Shown piece after piece: positions 35,659-44,130 of a stretch of 64,000 bases of DNA. The DNA lies in contig NZ_CP012069.2 in NCBI RefSeq assembly GCF_001189515.2, forward strand, positions 2,294,001 to 2,358,000, read 5' to 3'. The notes under the pieces were generated by a model. It saw only the letters and a list, made by a program, of their open reading frames with translations, did no database searches and had not been told where the DNA came from. This stretch comes from Olsenella sp. oral taxon 807. Lineage in GTDB: Bacteria > Actinomycetota > Coriobacteriia > Coriobacteriales > Atopobiaceae. The translations under genes were made by a program, and so were the position numbers. Position 1 is the stretch's first letter. The number at the start of each line of letters is the position of its first letter.

Positions 35659-36831
35659 TCAGCTCGGGGGTATGAGACGGACGCGGCGCATGCCCCTGAT
35701 CTGACTCAGCTCGCCCACGGAGCTGTCAGCCGCGTCTCCCGTGACCTCGATCAGGGTGTAGGCACTGCCGCCACAACTCTTGTTGGACATGTTCTCGATA
35801 TTGAGGTTGGACTCCGTCAGCGTGGCACTGATCTTACCGATGAGGCCCTGCATATTTTGGTGAAACAGGCAAAGACGCGCACGGCCGGCAGAGAGGGGTC
35901 CCAGATCGACGGTACCGTAGTTCACAGAGTGGTTGATGGTGCCGTTCTCCAGGTAGTTCTTGAGCTCACTCGCAGCCATGATGGCGCAGTTGTCCTCGGC
36001 CTCGGCCGTCGACGCCCCCAGGTGTGGCAAGACGATGGCGTTTTTCATGTTAGCGGTCGCGGGATTCGGAAAGTCACACACATAGCGAGCGACAAGACCG
36101 TCATCGAGCGCCTCGGCCATGGCCTGCTCGTCCACGAGCACGTCACGAGCCAGGTTGAGCACCACAACACCACGCTTCATCTGTCTGATGGCGTCAGCGC
36201 CTATCATACCTCTCGTCTCATCAGTGGCAGGCACATGGATCGTGATGTAGTCACACTCCCGAAAGATCTCGTTGATGTCCGTGACGTGGCGAATGCGGCG
36301 ATCGAGCCCCCATGCGGCGTTGATGGAGAGGTGCGGATCATAGCCCAAGGCTTCCATACCAAAGCGTGTGGCCGTATTGGCAACGACGGCGCCGATGGCT
36401 CCTAGTCCGATGACACCGAGCCTCTTGCCCGCCAGCTCGACACCTGCGAAGCGCTTCTTGGCCTTCTCGGTCTTTCTCACTAGGTCCGGGTCGTCACAGT
36501 TTTCGCGCACCCACTCGTTTCCTCCGATGATGTCGCGACTTGCAAGCAGCATGCCACAAAAGACCAGTTCCTTAACAGCGTTTGCATTGGCGCCAGGAGT
36601 GTTGAAGACGACGATACCCTCCTTTGCGCACCGCTCGAGGGGGATGTTGTTGACCCCCGCACCGGCACGGGCAATGGCAAGCAGCCTCGTTGGAAACGAG
36701 AGCTCAAGAAGGTTTGCGCTCCTCACCATGATGGCGTCGGCTTCGTCGAGGTCGTCAACGAAACGGTAGCCCTCAGCGAGGCGATCAGTACCGACCTTGG
36801 CAATGTTGTTCATGCAGTGGATGTTATACAT
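35659..36831 (-). CDS. serA: D-3-phosphoglycerate dehydrogenase with ACT domain
   Basis: NAD-dependent enzyme of 390 residues oxidising 3-phosphoglycerate, the first step of serine synthesis. Family blocks are MVRSANLLE, RAGAGVNNIPLE, NTPGANANAVKEL, Rossmann GVIGLGAIGAVVAN, NLARDVLVDEQAM with the catalytic Arg, and the His in LPHLGASTAEAEDNCA. The last about 70 residues (RLCLFHQNMQGLIGKISATL) form an ACT domain, the likely serine-feedback site. It follows serC on the same strand with a 66-bp gap, giving a serine operon. Confidence 0.95.
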   Translation of the reverse strand: MYNIHCMNNIAKVGTDRLAEGYRFVDDLDEADAIMVRSANLLELSFPTRLLAIARAGAGVNNIPLERCAKEGIVVFNTPGANANAVKELVFCGMLLASRDIIGGNEWVRENCDDPDLVRKTEKAKKRFAGVELAGKRLGVIGLGAIGAVVANTATRFGMEALGYDPHLSINAAWGLDRRIRHVTDINEIFRECDYITIHVPATDETRGMIGADAIRQMKRGVVVLNLARDVLVDEQAMAEALDDGLVARYVCDFPNPATANMKNAIVLPHLGASTAEAEDNCAIMAASELKNYLENGTINHSVNYGTVDLGPLSAGRARLCLFHQNMQGLIGKISATLTESNLNIENMSNKSCGGSAYTLIEVTGDAADSSVGELSQIRGMRRVRLIPPS

Positions 36832-36897
36832 GCGAGTCTCCCTTGCTGGCCCATCCCCTACCTGCAGCCACGCGCTATGACCGAGGTCAGGCGTACC

Positions 36898-37980
36898 TTA
36901 GGCTGTGTGCGTGCGCTCGAAGTCCCTCATGAAGCCAACCAGCTTCTGGACACCTGCAAGCGGCATCGCGTTATAGATGGAAGCACGCATTCCACCTACG
37001 CTGCGATGGCCCTTAAGGCTGACAAGTCCCTGTTTGGCCGCCTCGGCCACGAACATGGCGTCGAGGTCGGCACTGCCCGTCACGAAGGTCACGTTCATAC
37101 GCGAGCGGCTGCCCTGCTCGACCGTAGGCCTGAAGAGGTCGGACTCATCGAGGTAGTCATAGAGCAGTGCAGCCTTCTCCTCGTTGCGAGCCCTCATGCC
37201 CGCAAGACCACCTTGACCCGCAACCCACTTGAACACCTTACCGCAGATGTAGATACCCCAGCAGTTAGGCGTATTGTAGAGGGAGCCGGCATCGGCCTGC
37301 GTCTTGAAGCGCAGCATCGTGGGAACACCAGGCAGATCATCGGGGATAAGGTCATCGCGCACGATCACGATCTGCACGCCTGCGGGACCGACGTTCTTCT
37401 GGACCCCCGCGTGTATCAATCCAAAGTCGGTGACGTCAACGGGCTCCGAGAGAAACATTGAGGACTGGTCGGCGACGAGTACGTGACCCTTGGTGTTGGG
37501 CAGCCCATGAAACGCGGTGCCGTAGATCGTGTTGTTCTGGCAGATATAGACGTAGCTCGCATCAGCGCGAATGGGAAGGTCGGAGCAATCGGGGATGTAG
37601 GAGAAGTTCCTGTCCTGCGAGCTGGCGATGACCTTTGGGTCTCCGAGGATCTCGGCCTCCCTGTATGCCTTGCTCGCCCAACTGCCCGTGATGATGTAGT
37701 CCGCCTTCTTGTTGATAGCAAGGTTCATGAAAACAGCCGCGAAGAGCAGCGAGTCTCCACCCTGCAGGAAGAGCACCCTATAGCTGTCAGGGATGCCCAT
37801 GAGCTCTCTGAGGTCAGACTCGGCCGTGTCGATGATCTCCTGGAAGGTCGCGGAGCGGTGGCTCATCTCGTTCACGGACATGCCCGACCCCCGATAGTCG
37901 AGCATCTCGGCCGCCGCCTCGCGCAGCACGTCCTCGGGAAGCACCGCCGGCCCAGCAGAGAAGTTATAGACACGTGCCAT
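36898..37980 (-). CDS. serC: Phosphoserine aminotransferase
   Basis: PLP enzyme of 360 residues converting 3-phosphohydroxypyruvate and glutamate to phosphoserine and 2-oxoglutarate. It starts MARVYNFSAGPAVLPEDVL, typical of SerC, with SHRSATFQEIIDTAE, LFLQGGDSLLFAAV, NNTIYGTAFHGLPN and the PLP-lysine region IHAGVQKNVGPAGVQIVIVRDD, then GGMRASIYNAMP. It is transcribed before serA. A phosphoserine phosphatase is not seen nearby. Confidence 0.96.
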   Translation of the reverse strand: MARVYNFSAGPAVLPEDVLREAAAEMLDYRGSGMSVNEMSHRSATFQEIIDTAESDLRELMGIPDSYRVLFLQGGDSLLFAAVFMNLAINKKADYIITGSWASKAYREAEILGDPKVIASSQDRNFSYIPDCSDLPIRADASYVYICQNNTIYGTAFHGLPNTKGHVLVADQSSMFLSEPVDVTDFGLIHAGVQKNVGPAGVQIVIVRDDLIPDDLPGVPTMLRFKTQADAGSLYNTPNCWGIYICGKVFKWVAGQGGLAGMRARNEEKAALLYDYLDESDLFRPTVEQGSRSRMNVTFVTGSADLDAMFVAEAAKQGLVSLKGHRSVGGMRASIYNAMPLAGVQKLVGFMRDFERTHTA

Positions 37981-38073
37981 TAGGACATCACCCCAAATTC
38001 TAGATCCACCACGGGTACCGGTAGCAGTCTAGGGCTTGGGCAGAGCTGCCACAGGAGCAACATGCCGATTTCT

Positions 38074-39024
38074 TCAGTTGATAACAGTTCGCACAAAGTC
38101 CTGGATCTCGGCAAGACGCCGCTCAGCCTGCTGGCGACCCTGCAGGTAGAGATCGAGCAGCTTAGCCCCATTGGACTCGTTCGTCGCGACCTCGACGGGC
38201 CTCTCGGGGGCAATGACGAGGACGGGACTGTGTGGCTCACGCTCAAGGGTGAAGAGGCGCTCACGCATCTCGTTGTAGCGTCGCGCACGAGAGTCCAGAG
38301 CCTCAATGTAGTAGGGGTAACCTCCATAGCGGCGCGAGCGTATGACCACGGCCTCCTCTCCTCCCCCCTTCACATAGCCACGATCCTGGGTAAGAACTAC
38401 CAACGCCCTCCTCGCAGGCACATAGCCTCCAGGTGGTACCGAGCTGCCAAGGCCCAGTGCCACCTCATAGGGTACCGAGTCGGTCGTGCCGCCATCAAGG
38501 TAACGATGACCATCAATATCCACCATCTGAGAGACCAACGGCATCGAGGCCGAGGCACGAACCTTCTTGACGTCCTCGGGAAAGCTCTTGCACTCAAGGT
38601 AGGCGGGCGTACCAAAGACCACGTCGGATGCCACGGCAAACATCCGCATGGGATTTGAGTTGAAAGCCTCGTTGTCACACGGATCAAGATGGTTCTGTAT
38701 CTCGTCGTACATGAAGTCGCCACCGGCCATGTTGCCCGTCGTCGCCCAAGACCACAGGCTCATGAAGCGCCTGTCGTCGCGAAAGGCCATCATGATGCGC
38801 ACGGAGCGTCCGACTTGGCGCGACTTGAAGCTCACTGCATTTATGGCTCCCGCCGAGACACCCCACACACTGGCAAAGTCGCTGATCCCTCGCTCGAGAA
38901 GGACGTCCATGACACCGGCGCTGTACATGCCCCTGAAGCCGCCCCCCTCGAGAATGAGGGCCACCCCCTGAGGATGCACGGTGGTCCCATCCAAGACTCT
39001 TTCCTCAGTATTGAACTCGCCCAT
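38074..39024 (-). CDS. Patatin-like phospholipase family protein
   Basis: Serine-aspartate lipid hydrolase of 316 residues. The oxyanion loop GGGFRGMYSAG, nucleophile elbow GVSAGA, and the DGG of the catalytic Asp (YLDGGTTDSVPYEVAL) are all present. The C-terminal part (AERRLAEIQDFVRTVIN) is helical. No signal peptide, so it likely acts inside. ATG 39024 follows GGAGGCGGCC; a start 39 bp upstream at 39063 is possible but lacks one. Confidence 0.88.
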   Translation of the reverse strand: MGEFNTEERVLDGTTVHPQGVALILEGGGFRGMYSAGVMDVLLERGISDFASVWGVSAGAINAVSFKSRQVGRSVRIMMAFRDDRRFMSLWSWATTGNMAGGDFMYDEIQNHLDPCDNEAFNSNPMRMFAVASDVVFGTPAYLECKSFPEDVKKVRASASMPLVSQMVDIDGHRYLDGGTTDSVPYEVALGLGSSVPPGGYVPARRALVVLTQDRGYVKGGGEEAVVIRSRRYGGYPYYIEALDSRARRYNEMRERLFTLEREPHSPVLVIAPERPVEVATNESNGAKLLDLYLQGRQQAERRLAEIQDFVRTVIN

Positions 39025-39256
39025 GGCCGCCTCCGTCCCTGACGTCCTCGATGTATGCCGCACAGCATACGACCCATCGCGACCCTCAATAAAAAGGGAA
39101 TAGAACCCCTACAATCCGCGCCCGCAGGCGATGGATGCCGAGGCCCGCGCATGATCTTCCTCGCATCTGTCGAGGCTAAGAAGGCCGACGTGATACGCTT
39201 ATGGCGCAGGTAGTGCAGGTGTCATCTACGTGAAAAGGCGCCCGTCCATGGGACAC

Positions 39257-39784
39257 TCACCCCTCGCCCCCGCGTACCATCCTTCGGGCCGCCTTCATCG
39301 GCAGGAACATCCGCCCGTCCGTCTCGTCGGGCGGGCAGCGAAACCCCTGGTTCCTGTACCATTCTCCCAGTCCACTCTTGGGGTCCACGACGACGAACTT
39401 CGCCCCTATGGAGTCCGCGAGCTCGACTGATCGTTCAATGGCGTCAGAGACGAGTGCCCGCCCGACCCCATTGCCCTGGCAGCCGACGTCGACGGCCAGA
39501 CGACCGATGAGGATCGCGGGAAAGGACACCCTGCTCATCCCAGACCTGACGCTCTTCGGGACTGAGAAACTCTCGATCGACGTCATCGAGAGGCAAAAGA
39601 GGCCAACGAGCCTCCCGTCAGACACACACGCGTACACCTTGCACATATCGCTGACGTGCCAGCACTCCGCCTGACCGTGAACCCAGGAGTTCATCTCATC
39701 GTCCTGGCAGCAAAATCCGGCGAGGAGCTCCCCCGCCGAAGTGCCGAGTTGATCGAGCAGAATTGTCCCAACGCGCGACGTCAA
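39257..39784 (-). CDS. GNAT acetyltransferase, TacT-like; probable toxin of a Panacea pair
   Basis: Protein of 175 residues with GNAT motifs: AILIGRLAVDVGCQGNGVGR is the acetyl-CoA loop region with the RLAVD signature of TacT/AtaT-like toxins, and EWYRNQGF near the end supplies the usual catalytic Tyr and Phe. Such toxins acetylate the amino acid on charged tRNAs. The usual partner is a DUF1778 ribbon-helix-helix antitoxin. Here the gene lies 15 bp downstream of a Panacea-domain gene instead, on the same strand, with no RHH gene between. Toxin activity is inferred from family and context. Confidence 0.8.
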   Translation of the reverse strand: MTSRVGTILLDQLGTSAGELLAGFCCQDDEMNSWVHGQAECWHVSDMCKVYACVSDGRLVGLFCLSMTSIESFSVPKSVRSGMSRVSFPAILIGRLAVDVGCQGNGVGRALVSDAIERSVELADSIGAKFVVVDPKSGLGEWYRNQGFRCPPDETDGRMFLPMKAARRMVRGGEG

Positions 39785-39799
39785 CGGGTCCGACGGCGT

Positions 39800-40333
39800 C
39801 TACACGATTGAGGACAGCCAGTCGAGGGTGGCGTCACTGACGCATATCCTCTGCGGACAGTCGAATCTGGGGACGTGATGAGCCGCGCGGACAGACTCGC
39901 CAGACGCCATGAGGTGCGAGTAGTACCTCTCCATGGTCTCGACGTCTATCTCGGGCGAGCATGTCGAGCTCGTCCCATCGAACGCGTCCATCCACGGCCT
40001 CTCGGAATGGGAGAGACGCTCAAGCTCCTCACCGTTCAGCCCCGAGTAGGATGCAAGGACGGCGTCGATAACTGAGGCCGCGCGGGCATCTACCGCCGAT
40101 GCATCGCCCGGAACATCCCCGAAAGCGACATCGTAGCACTGGGCATGCTCCCTATAGACCCGGTAGACCACCGGCCCGTGCTCCCACGCCTGAACGGGGT
40201 CGCGAAACAGCCTCTCACCGCTCGTGGCGAGGCACCATGCCTGGCAGTAGTAGAGTAGCTTCTGGAGCTGGTATCCCGTCAGACGCCTCTTTTTTTGGAG
40301 TATGTAGGCCGCCACGTCCACTACCCTTTGCAC
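39800..40333 (-). CDS. Panacea (SocA/DUF4065) domain protein, probable antitoxin
   Basis: Protein of 177 residues. Residues about 5-110 form the DUF4065/SocA domain: VAAYILQ, LTGYQLQKLLYYCQAWCLA and VQAWEHGPVVYRVYREH are its hallmark blocks. The C-terminus (SPEIDVETMERYYSHLMASG) is unrecognised. Panacea proteins neutralise many unrelated toxins encoded next to them, and antitoxin-first gene order is kept here. A TATACT -10 lies about 60 bp upstream on the minus strand. Confidence 0.85.
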   Translation of the reverse strand: MQRVVDVAAYILQKKRRLTGYQLQKLLYYCQAWCLATSGERLFRDPVQAWEHGPVVYRVYREHAQCYDVAFGDVPGDASAVDARAASVIDAVLASYSGLNGEELERLSHSERPWMDAFDGTSSTCSPEIDVETMERYYSHLMASGESVRAAHHVPRFDCPQRICVSDATLDWLSSIV

Positions 40334-40393
40334 CCTGTACCCCCTTCCGCTCGACTCGCTTGCAAGGCGCTAGAAACGCTATCCCGCCTCTAC

Positions 40394-40399
40394 AGTATA
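40394..40399 (-). promoter_or_regulatory. Candidate -10 for the Panacea-GNAT pair
   Basis: TATACT on the minus strand, about 60 bp upstream of the Panacea start codon; the -35 region is weak. Confidence 0.4.
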
Positions 40400-40563
40400 C
40401 CCTCTCACAGGTGACGTGCATGACTCCACCCGCTGTGGGCCCGCAGAAGACGCGCCGCTCGGGTAGTACTGTCCCTCATTGTGTTAACCATGGGTCAGAC
40501 GTGCACCAAAACGTGCGGGATTATGCACTGCGCAGATGTGCGTCAACGGCACGTACGTCTACG

Positions 40564-40602
40564 CAAAAAGGCGCCCGCCTGCGGCTCTGCAGGTAGGCGC
40601 CC
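40564..40602 (-). terminator. Intrinsic terminator following the tRNA 3' end
   Basis: On the minus strand the order is tRNA CCA, 8 bases, then stem ggcgcctacctgc / gcaggcgggcgcc with one mismatch and a short loop, then TTTTTGC. This is a good Rho-independent terminator in the direction of the tRNA fragment, showing that the host side of the junction is the natural downstream flank of a tRNA gene. Confidence 0.8.
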
Positions 40603-40610
40603 ATCTTGTT

Positions 40611-40640
40611 TGGTGGAGGTGCGGAGAGTCGAACACTGCG
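40611..40640 (-). other. tRNA 3' fragment marking the prophage attachment site
   Basis: Read on the minus strand this is a tRNA T-loop, acceptor strand and CCA: GTTCGACTCTCCGC then ACCTCCACCA. The 5' half of a tRNA is absent: sequence to the right gives no D arm or anticodon arm, and the 5' side of the T stem no longer pairs properly (two mismatches). This is what integration of a phage at a tRNA 3' end leaves at the far junction. The tRNA identity cannot be named. Left of it is host DNA; right of it are prophage genes. Confidence 0.75.
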
Positions 40641-40644
40641 CCAT

Positions 40645-40811
40645 GGTCACGCTAGCTGCTATTTTGGTCATTCATTGGCTAATCGTTGGCTAATCCTTCC
40701 GAGACAAATAGCCCCCACCTCCCGCAGGAGATGGGGGCCTTCGTTTGTGTACATCGGCCGCCTTTCGTGTACGGGAGGCCGTCCTTCGTGTGTACAGACG
40801 GCCGCTTTCGC
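40645..40811. other. Prophage left-end non-coding stretch
   Basis: No gene. It holds a short direct repeat (ttggctaatc at about 40,675 and 40,686), possible arm sites of the attachment region. A hairpin follows (cccccacctcc / ggagatgggggc, about 40,711-40,738), which on the minus strand could end the late phage transcript downstream of the endolysin. Confidence 0.45.
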
Positions 40812-42269
40812 TCACAGACGGTCGTTGAGGTACCTCTGGAGCGCCCTGCATGAGTCGTGGCCGATGTAGCCGTCGTCGCCGGACGGGCCCACGTCGTAGC
40901 CCTCGCCCATGAGGTGGCGCTGGAGGGCCTGCGTGGTGTCGGGGCCGGCGAACCCGTCGTCGTCCACGCCGACGGCGCGCTGCATGGCCGCGATGGTCAG
41001 GGACCCCTCGGCGGGCGAGCGCCACTCGATGCCCCCGGAGTCGCTCGGCCAGAGGGGCCTCACGGCGAGGGGCTGAGACGATATCCTGCGGTCGCCGAAG
41101 TCCTGTCCGCAGAAGACCACCTGCATGGCGCGGGCGGTCTTGGGGCCGAGGTCCCCGTCCACGTCTATGGAGTTGTCAGGCTCTGTCCTACCACCCCCAC
41201 GATATCGCAGGTAACAATCCCAAGGATAGTCTCGATATGGGGAGTGGTTGGTCTCATAGTCATCTTGGTCACCTGGCTCGCCGCCACGGACTCGATGGCC
41301 AGCCTCGCCACGTGACGCCTGGATCATGGTACCGTCGCCGCAGCTTATTGCCGTGTGATGGCCGTCGTTGAGCAGGATGTCCCCGAGCTGGGGGTTACCG
41401 TCGTTGGGCACGACCGCCCAGCCGTGGGCGCACAGCTCCTCGCGCATGTTGCCCGTCCAGCTGGCGTCCCCCACGTCGAACCCGTGCTTGCGCAGGAGGC
41501 CGATGACGAAGGAGGAGCAGTCCACCTCCGTCCCCGTCTGGTAGCCGGAGTCGACCCAGCTGTCTCGGTCGCCCTGGTCGTAGCCGAGGTTGCCATGCTC
41601 GACCCACCAGACGCCGTCCTCCACCATCTCGCGCAGCCGTCGGCCGACGGACTCGGAGGACTCGGCCATGCGCGCCCAGTCCGCGCGCGTGAGGTCGCTC
41701 ACGTTGCGGTCGGTGGTCTCGTGGCCGCTCGTGAACTGCCAGACGGCGTAGCCGTCCCATGGGTCGGTGTCCCAGGCGAAGCCGGGGACGTCCCATGTGG
41801 CGTCATCCGAGCGATATCCCGCCACCCAGAGCGGGCAGTCCGGGTGGCAGCTCGCCACCTGCCAGATGGCGGAGGCCTGCACGTAGACCATGGGCCATGT
41901 GCCCGTCATCCCGTGGTAGGCGTCCGCGAATCGGCGAACCCAGTCGGTGTCCTCCCAGGAGGGGTTCCTGGCCTGCGCGCCGATCATGGCCTCCCAGTCC
42001 ACGCAGGGGACCGCGAGGCCGACGTAGTCCGCGACCACCCCGAGGAAGTGGCGCGCCTCGGCCTCGGGGTCGCCCCCGCCGGCGTAGTGGTAGGCTCCCA
42101 CGAGCTTCCCGTCGCCGATGGCGCGGTCGATCGCCTCGCGGAAGTGCGGGTTCACGTACCCCGTCCCCTGCGTGGCCTTCGCAATCACGAAGTCGCTCTC
42201 GCGGTAGCACCCCTCCGTCGAGTCCTGATACGGCCAGCCGTCGTGGCTGGAGACGTCAATGCCACGCAT
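40812..42269 (-). CDS. Prophage endolysin: GH25 muramidase, NlpC/P60-like domain, peptidoglycan-binding repeats
   Basis: Cell-wall lysis enzyme of 485 residues. Residues 1-200 are a GH25 lysozyme (MRGIDVSSHDGWPY, VIAKATQGTGYVNPHF, VPCVDWEAM with acidic active residues, AVWQFTSG). Residues about 215-365 look like an NlpC/P60 or Amidase_5 domain with nucleophile Cys in EVDCSSF and His in NDGHHTAI. The end (about 370-485) has two peptidoglycan-binding helices sets (DVDGDLGPKTARAMQ, DDDGFAGPDTTQALQ, DDGYIGHDSCRALQ). AGGAGGACC precedes the ATG at 42269, overlapping the small gene upstream. It is the last gene of the late region, next to the holin. Confidence 0.92.
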   Translation of the reverse strand: MRGIDVSSHDGWPYQDSTEGCYRESDFVIAKATQGTGYVNPHFREAIDRAIGDGKLVGAYHYAGGGDPEAEARHFLGVVADYVGLAVPCVDWEAMIGAQARNPSWEDTDWVRRFADAYHGMTGTWPMVYVQASAIWQVASCHPDCPLWVAGYRSDDATWDVPGFAWDTDPWDGYAVWQFTSGHETTDRNVSDLTRADWARMAESSESVGRRLREMVEDGVWWVEHGNLGYDQGDRDSWVDSGYQTGTEVDCSSFVIGLLRKHGFDVGDASWTGNMREELCAHGWAVVPNDGNPQLGDILLNDGHHTAISCGDGTMIQASRGEAGHRVRGGEPGDQDDYETNHSPYRDYPWDCYLRYRGGGRTEPDNSIDVDGDLGPKTARAMQVVFCGQDFGDRRISSQPLAVRPLWPSDSGGIEWRSPAEGSLTIAAMQRAVGVDDDGFAGPDTTQALQRHLMGEGYDVGPSGDDGYIGHDSCRALQRYLNDRL

Positions 42270-42432
42270 GGTCCTCCTCCCTCGGCAGGGCGCCCTCACG
42301 GACGCCGCGCGCCGTCTCCTCGTGGCTGCATCGGTTGCAGTGCCATCGGGTCCACTCGCGGCCCGGGTCGGTGACGCCGCAGACCGGCACCATCGGCTTG
42401 CCGCAGAGCGGGCACCTCCTTTCGGGCCTCAC
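42256..42432 (-). CDS. Small zinc-ribbon phage protein
   Basis: Protein of 58 residues from a GTG at 42432, with GGTGGAGGG upstream: VRPERRCPLCGKPMVPVCGV and then CNRCS, two CxxC pairs typical of a zinc ribbon. It overlaps the holin stop by 4 bp and runs 14 bp into the endolysin start. The role is unknown; small ribbon proteins are frequent in phage lysis regions. The same frame stays open upstream, but that part overlaps the holin. Confidence 0.6.
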   Translation of the reverse strand: MRPERRCPLCGKPMVPVCGVTDPGREWTRWHCNRCSHEETARGVREGALPREEDHAWH

Positions 42433-42638
42433 CCCTCCACCTCGACCTCGGGCAGCCCCGCGACCGACGTGAGCAGCGAGAGCACCGCCGCGAGGGCCGC
42501 CGCCCCCGCGACCGCCCCCCACGCCACGTCGGTCACGCCGACCGCGTTCGTGCCGATGAGGGCCATGGCCGCCTGAGCCGCCGTCTTGAGGGCGCGCACC
42601 CCCGCCGCCCTCAGCCATCTGGTCGCCTTGTCGTCCAT
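42429..42638 (-). CDS. Phage holin-like membrane protein
   Basis: Protein of 69 residues: MDDKATRWLRAAGVRALKTA, then hydrophobic helices around AAMALIGTNAVGV and VAWGAVAGAAALAAVLSLLT, and an acidic C-terminus. Size, two membrane segments and position directly upstream of the endolysin fit the r1t-type holin family, which lets the endolysin cross the membrane. Start at ATG 42638 follows GGGGAATGAC. Confidence 0.8.
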   Translation of the reverse strand: MDDKATRWLRAAGVRALKTAAQAAMALIGTNAVGVTDVAWGAVAGAAALAAVLSLLTSVAGLPEVEVEG

Positions 42639-42700
42639 GTCATTCCCCTTTTCTCCCTGCGCCCCTGAGGGCGCGCTTTCGGCCTTGTGTCGCCCAGCCC

Positions 42701-43165
42701 CTAGCCCGGGGAGGGGTCGCGTCCCCCGTCGCCTTTCGGCGGCCTCTCGGGCAGCGACAGCACCATCTCCGCCATCGAGTCGATGTAGCCGTCGGCCCCG
42801 AGGTCGTGGTACTGCTGCCACTCGGCGTGCCAGCTGAGCTTCTCCTCGGGCGTCGCCCACCGGAGCTCCCAGACGTACTTCTGCGCCTTGTGTATGAGGT
42901 CCGACCTCATGACCGACGCGAGCGCCGAGCTTGCCTGCCGCTGCATGGCCTCCATCCCCGAGAGCCTCGCCATGACCTCCTCGTGGCGCTCGCCGAGCTT
43001 GGAGGCCCCCCACACCACCGCGACGATCAGGGTCCCCACCATGTAGGTGATCACGTCGTCGGCGACCTCCGGTGAGGCGATGGCGCGGTTGAGCGCCGTC
43101 GTGGCCATGAGGGTCACGAGGGAGGCCGCGAGCGTCACGAGGCGGGTCCTGGCCTCGCCCGTCAC
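42701..43165 (-). CDS. Prophage membrane protein, conserved in tail/lysis regions
   Basis: Protein of 154 residues from a GTG at 43165, whose codons overlap the previous stop (GTGA). One or two hydrophobic helices at about 8-50 (LVTLAASLVTLMATTALNRA, VGTLIVAVVWGASKL) are followed by a coiled-coil-like stretch and a conserved-looking end: SDLIHKAQKYVWELRWATPE, then GADGYIDSMAEMVLSLPERP. This end pattern is common in phage proteins between tail and lysis genes. It may help lysis (a second holin) or be structural; I cannot decide. Confidence 0.65.
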   Translation of the reverse strand: MTGEARTRLVTLAASLVTLMATTALNRAIASPEVADDVITYMVGTLIVAVVWGASKLGERHEEVMARLSGMEAMQRQASSALASVMRSDLIHKAQKYVWELRWATPEEKLSWHAEWQQYHDLGADGYIDSMAEMVLSLPERPPKGDGGRDPSPG

Positions 43166-44121
43166 CTCCCCTCCAGGAGGCGCCTGAGCGCGTCGGCCTG
43201 CCGCCACGACTCGTCGGCCCACTCCTGGACGCTCCCCCACGGGGAGGGGGAGTGCTCCAGCGTGAGCTCGCAGTCCCAGCGGGTCTTGAGCCACCCGCGG
43301 GTGATCCAGGGGTCGGTCTTGATCATCTGGGCGATGGTCAGGCCGGGGAAGTAGGACGACATGTACGACACCGTCTCCCCGGACCACGTGCACCCGAGGC
43401 TGAAGTTTCCGAGCGCCGTGTCAGAGAAGGTACGCACGTGCATGTCGCACGTCGGGTTCTGCGGCTCGAGGGTCGTGGACATGACCGTCGACGCGTGCTC
43501 GTCCCTGTCGAAGGCGAGGACCGCCACGAGGGTGCGACGCTGGCGTCCCTCGTGGTCGTACGTCACGGATGGGGTCGGGGGGTGGCCGGAGAGGCCGAGC
43601 GCGGCCGCCGGGACCCCGGTACCCAACAGCTTGGTTCCCCACAGCGCGACTGAGTAGTCGCCCGTGAGGACGGACGATGACTCCCTCGGGCGCAGCACGT
43701 GCGCCCCCCTGGCGATCCTGTACTCGCTCTCGGCCGACAGCCTCACGTCCACGACGGGCATGCTGCGGGTTCCCTGGGGGATGGCGAAGTCGACGTACGC
43801 GAGGATCGCGTGGACGACGGGGTAGCGCATCCCGCCGGTCGCGACCCTCTCCTCGACGTACAGGGGAAGCCTTGACCTCAGCCCGAACTCGGCCGTCGCC
43901 TCCATGCTCTCGAGATAGGGCCCGGACGACGGGTAAAACCCGGTTACGTATGGCCACGAGCGCGACCTCAGCTTGTAGGTCCCCCGCACCCAGTACGGCC
44001 ACTCCTCCCTGGGGTACACGAGGGCGCCGTCGACGCGCGCCTCGGTGACCCTCCTGCCGTTTATCATGAGGCCGTCGGAGAGGTAGGTGTAGGTCCTGCC
44101 GTCGGGCATCGTGATGCTCAT
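43162..44121 (-). CDS. Prophage minor structural protein, unrecognised
   Basis: Protein of 319 residues starting MSITMPDGRTYTYLSDGLMI. Mostly beta-rich, no membrane helix, no recognised domain. It lies between the tail endopeptidase-like gene and the lysis module, where baseplate, receptor-binding or appendage proteins are usual, so a tail-tip role is likely by position only. The stop overlaps the next start by 4 bp. Confidence 0.6.
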   Translation of the reverse strand: MSITMPDGRTYTYLSDGLMINGRRVTEARVDGALVYPREEWPYWVRGTYKLRSRSWPYVTGFYPSSGPYLESMEATAEFGLRSRLPLYVEERVATGGMRYPVVHAILAYVDFAIPQGTRSMPVVDVRLSAESEYRIARGAHVLRPRESSSVLTGDYSVALWGTKLLGTGVPAAALGLSGHPPTPSVTYDHEGRQRRTLVAVLAFDRDEHASTVMSTTLEPQNPTCDMHVRTFSDTALGNFSLGCTWSGETVSYMSSYFPGLTIAQMIKTDPWITRGWLKTRWDCELTLEHSPSPWGSVQEWADESWRQADALRRLLEGR

Positions 44122-44130
44122 GGGCCCCTC

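Noticed and set aside
36817-37461. 214-residue plus-strand ORF
   Set aside because: Antisense to serC, which has a complete family pattern.
40611-40640. A complete tRNA gene
   Set aside because: Only the T-loop, acceptor strand and CCA are present; the 5' half, D arm and anticodon arm cannot be found on the right, and the T stem is mismatched.
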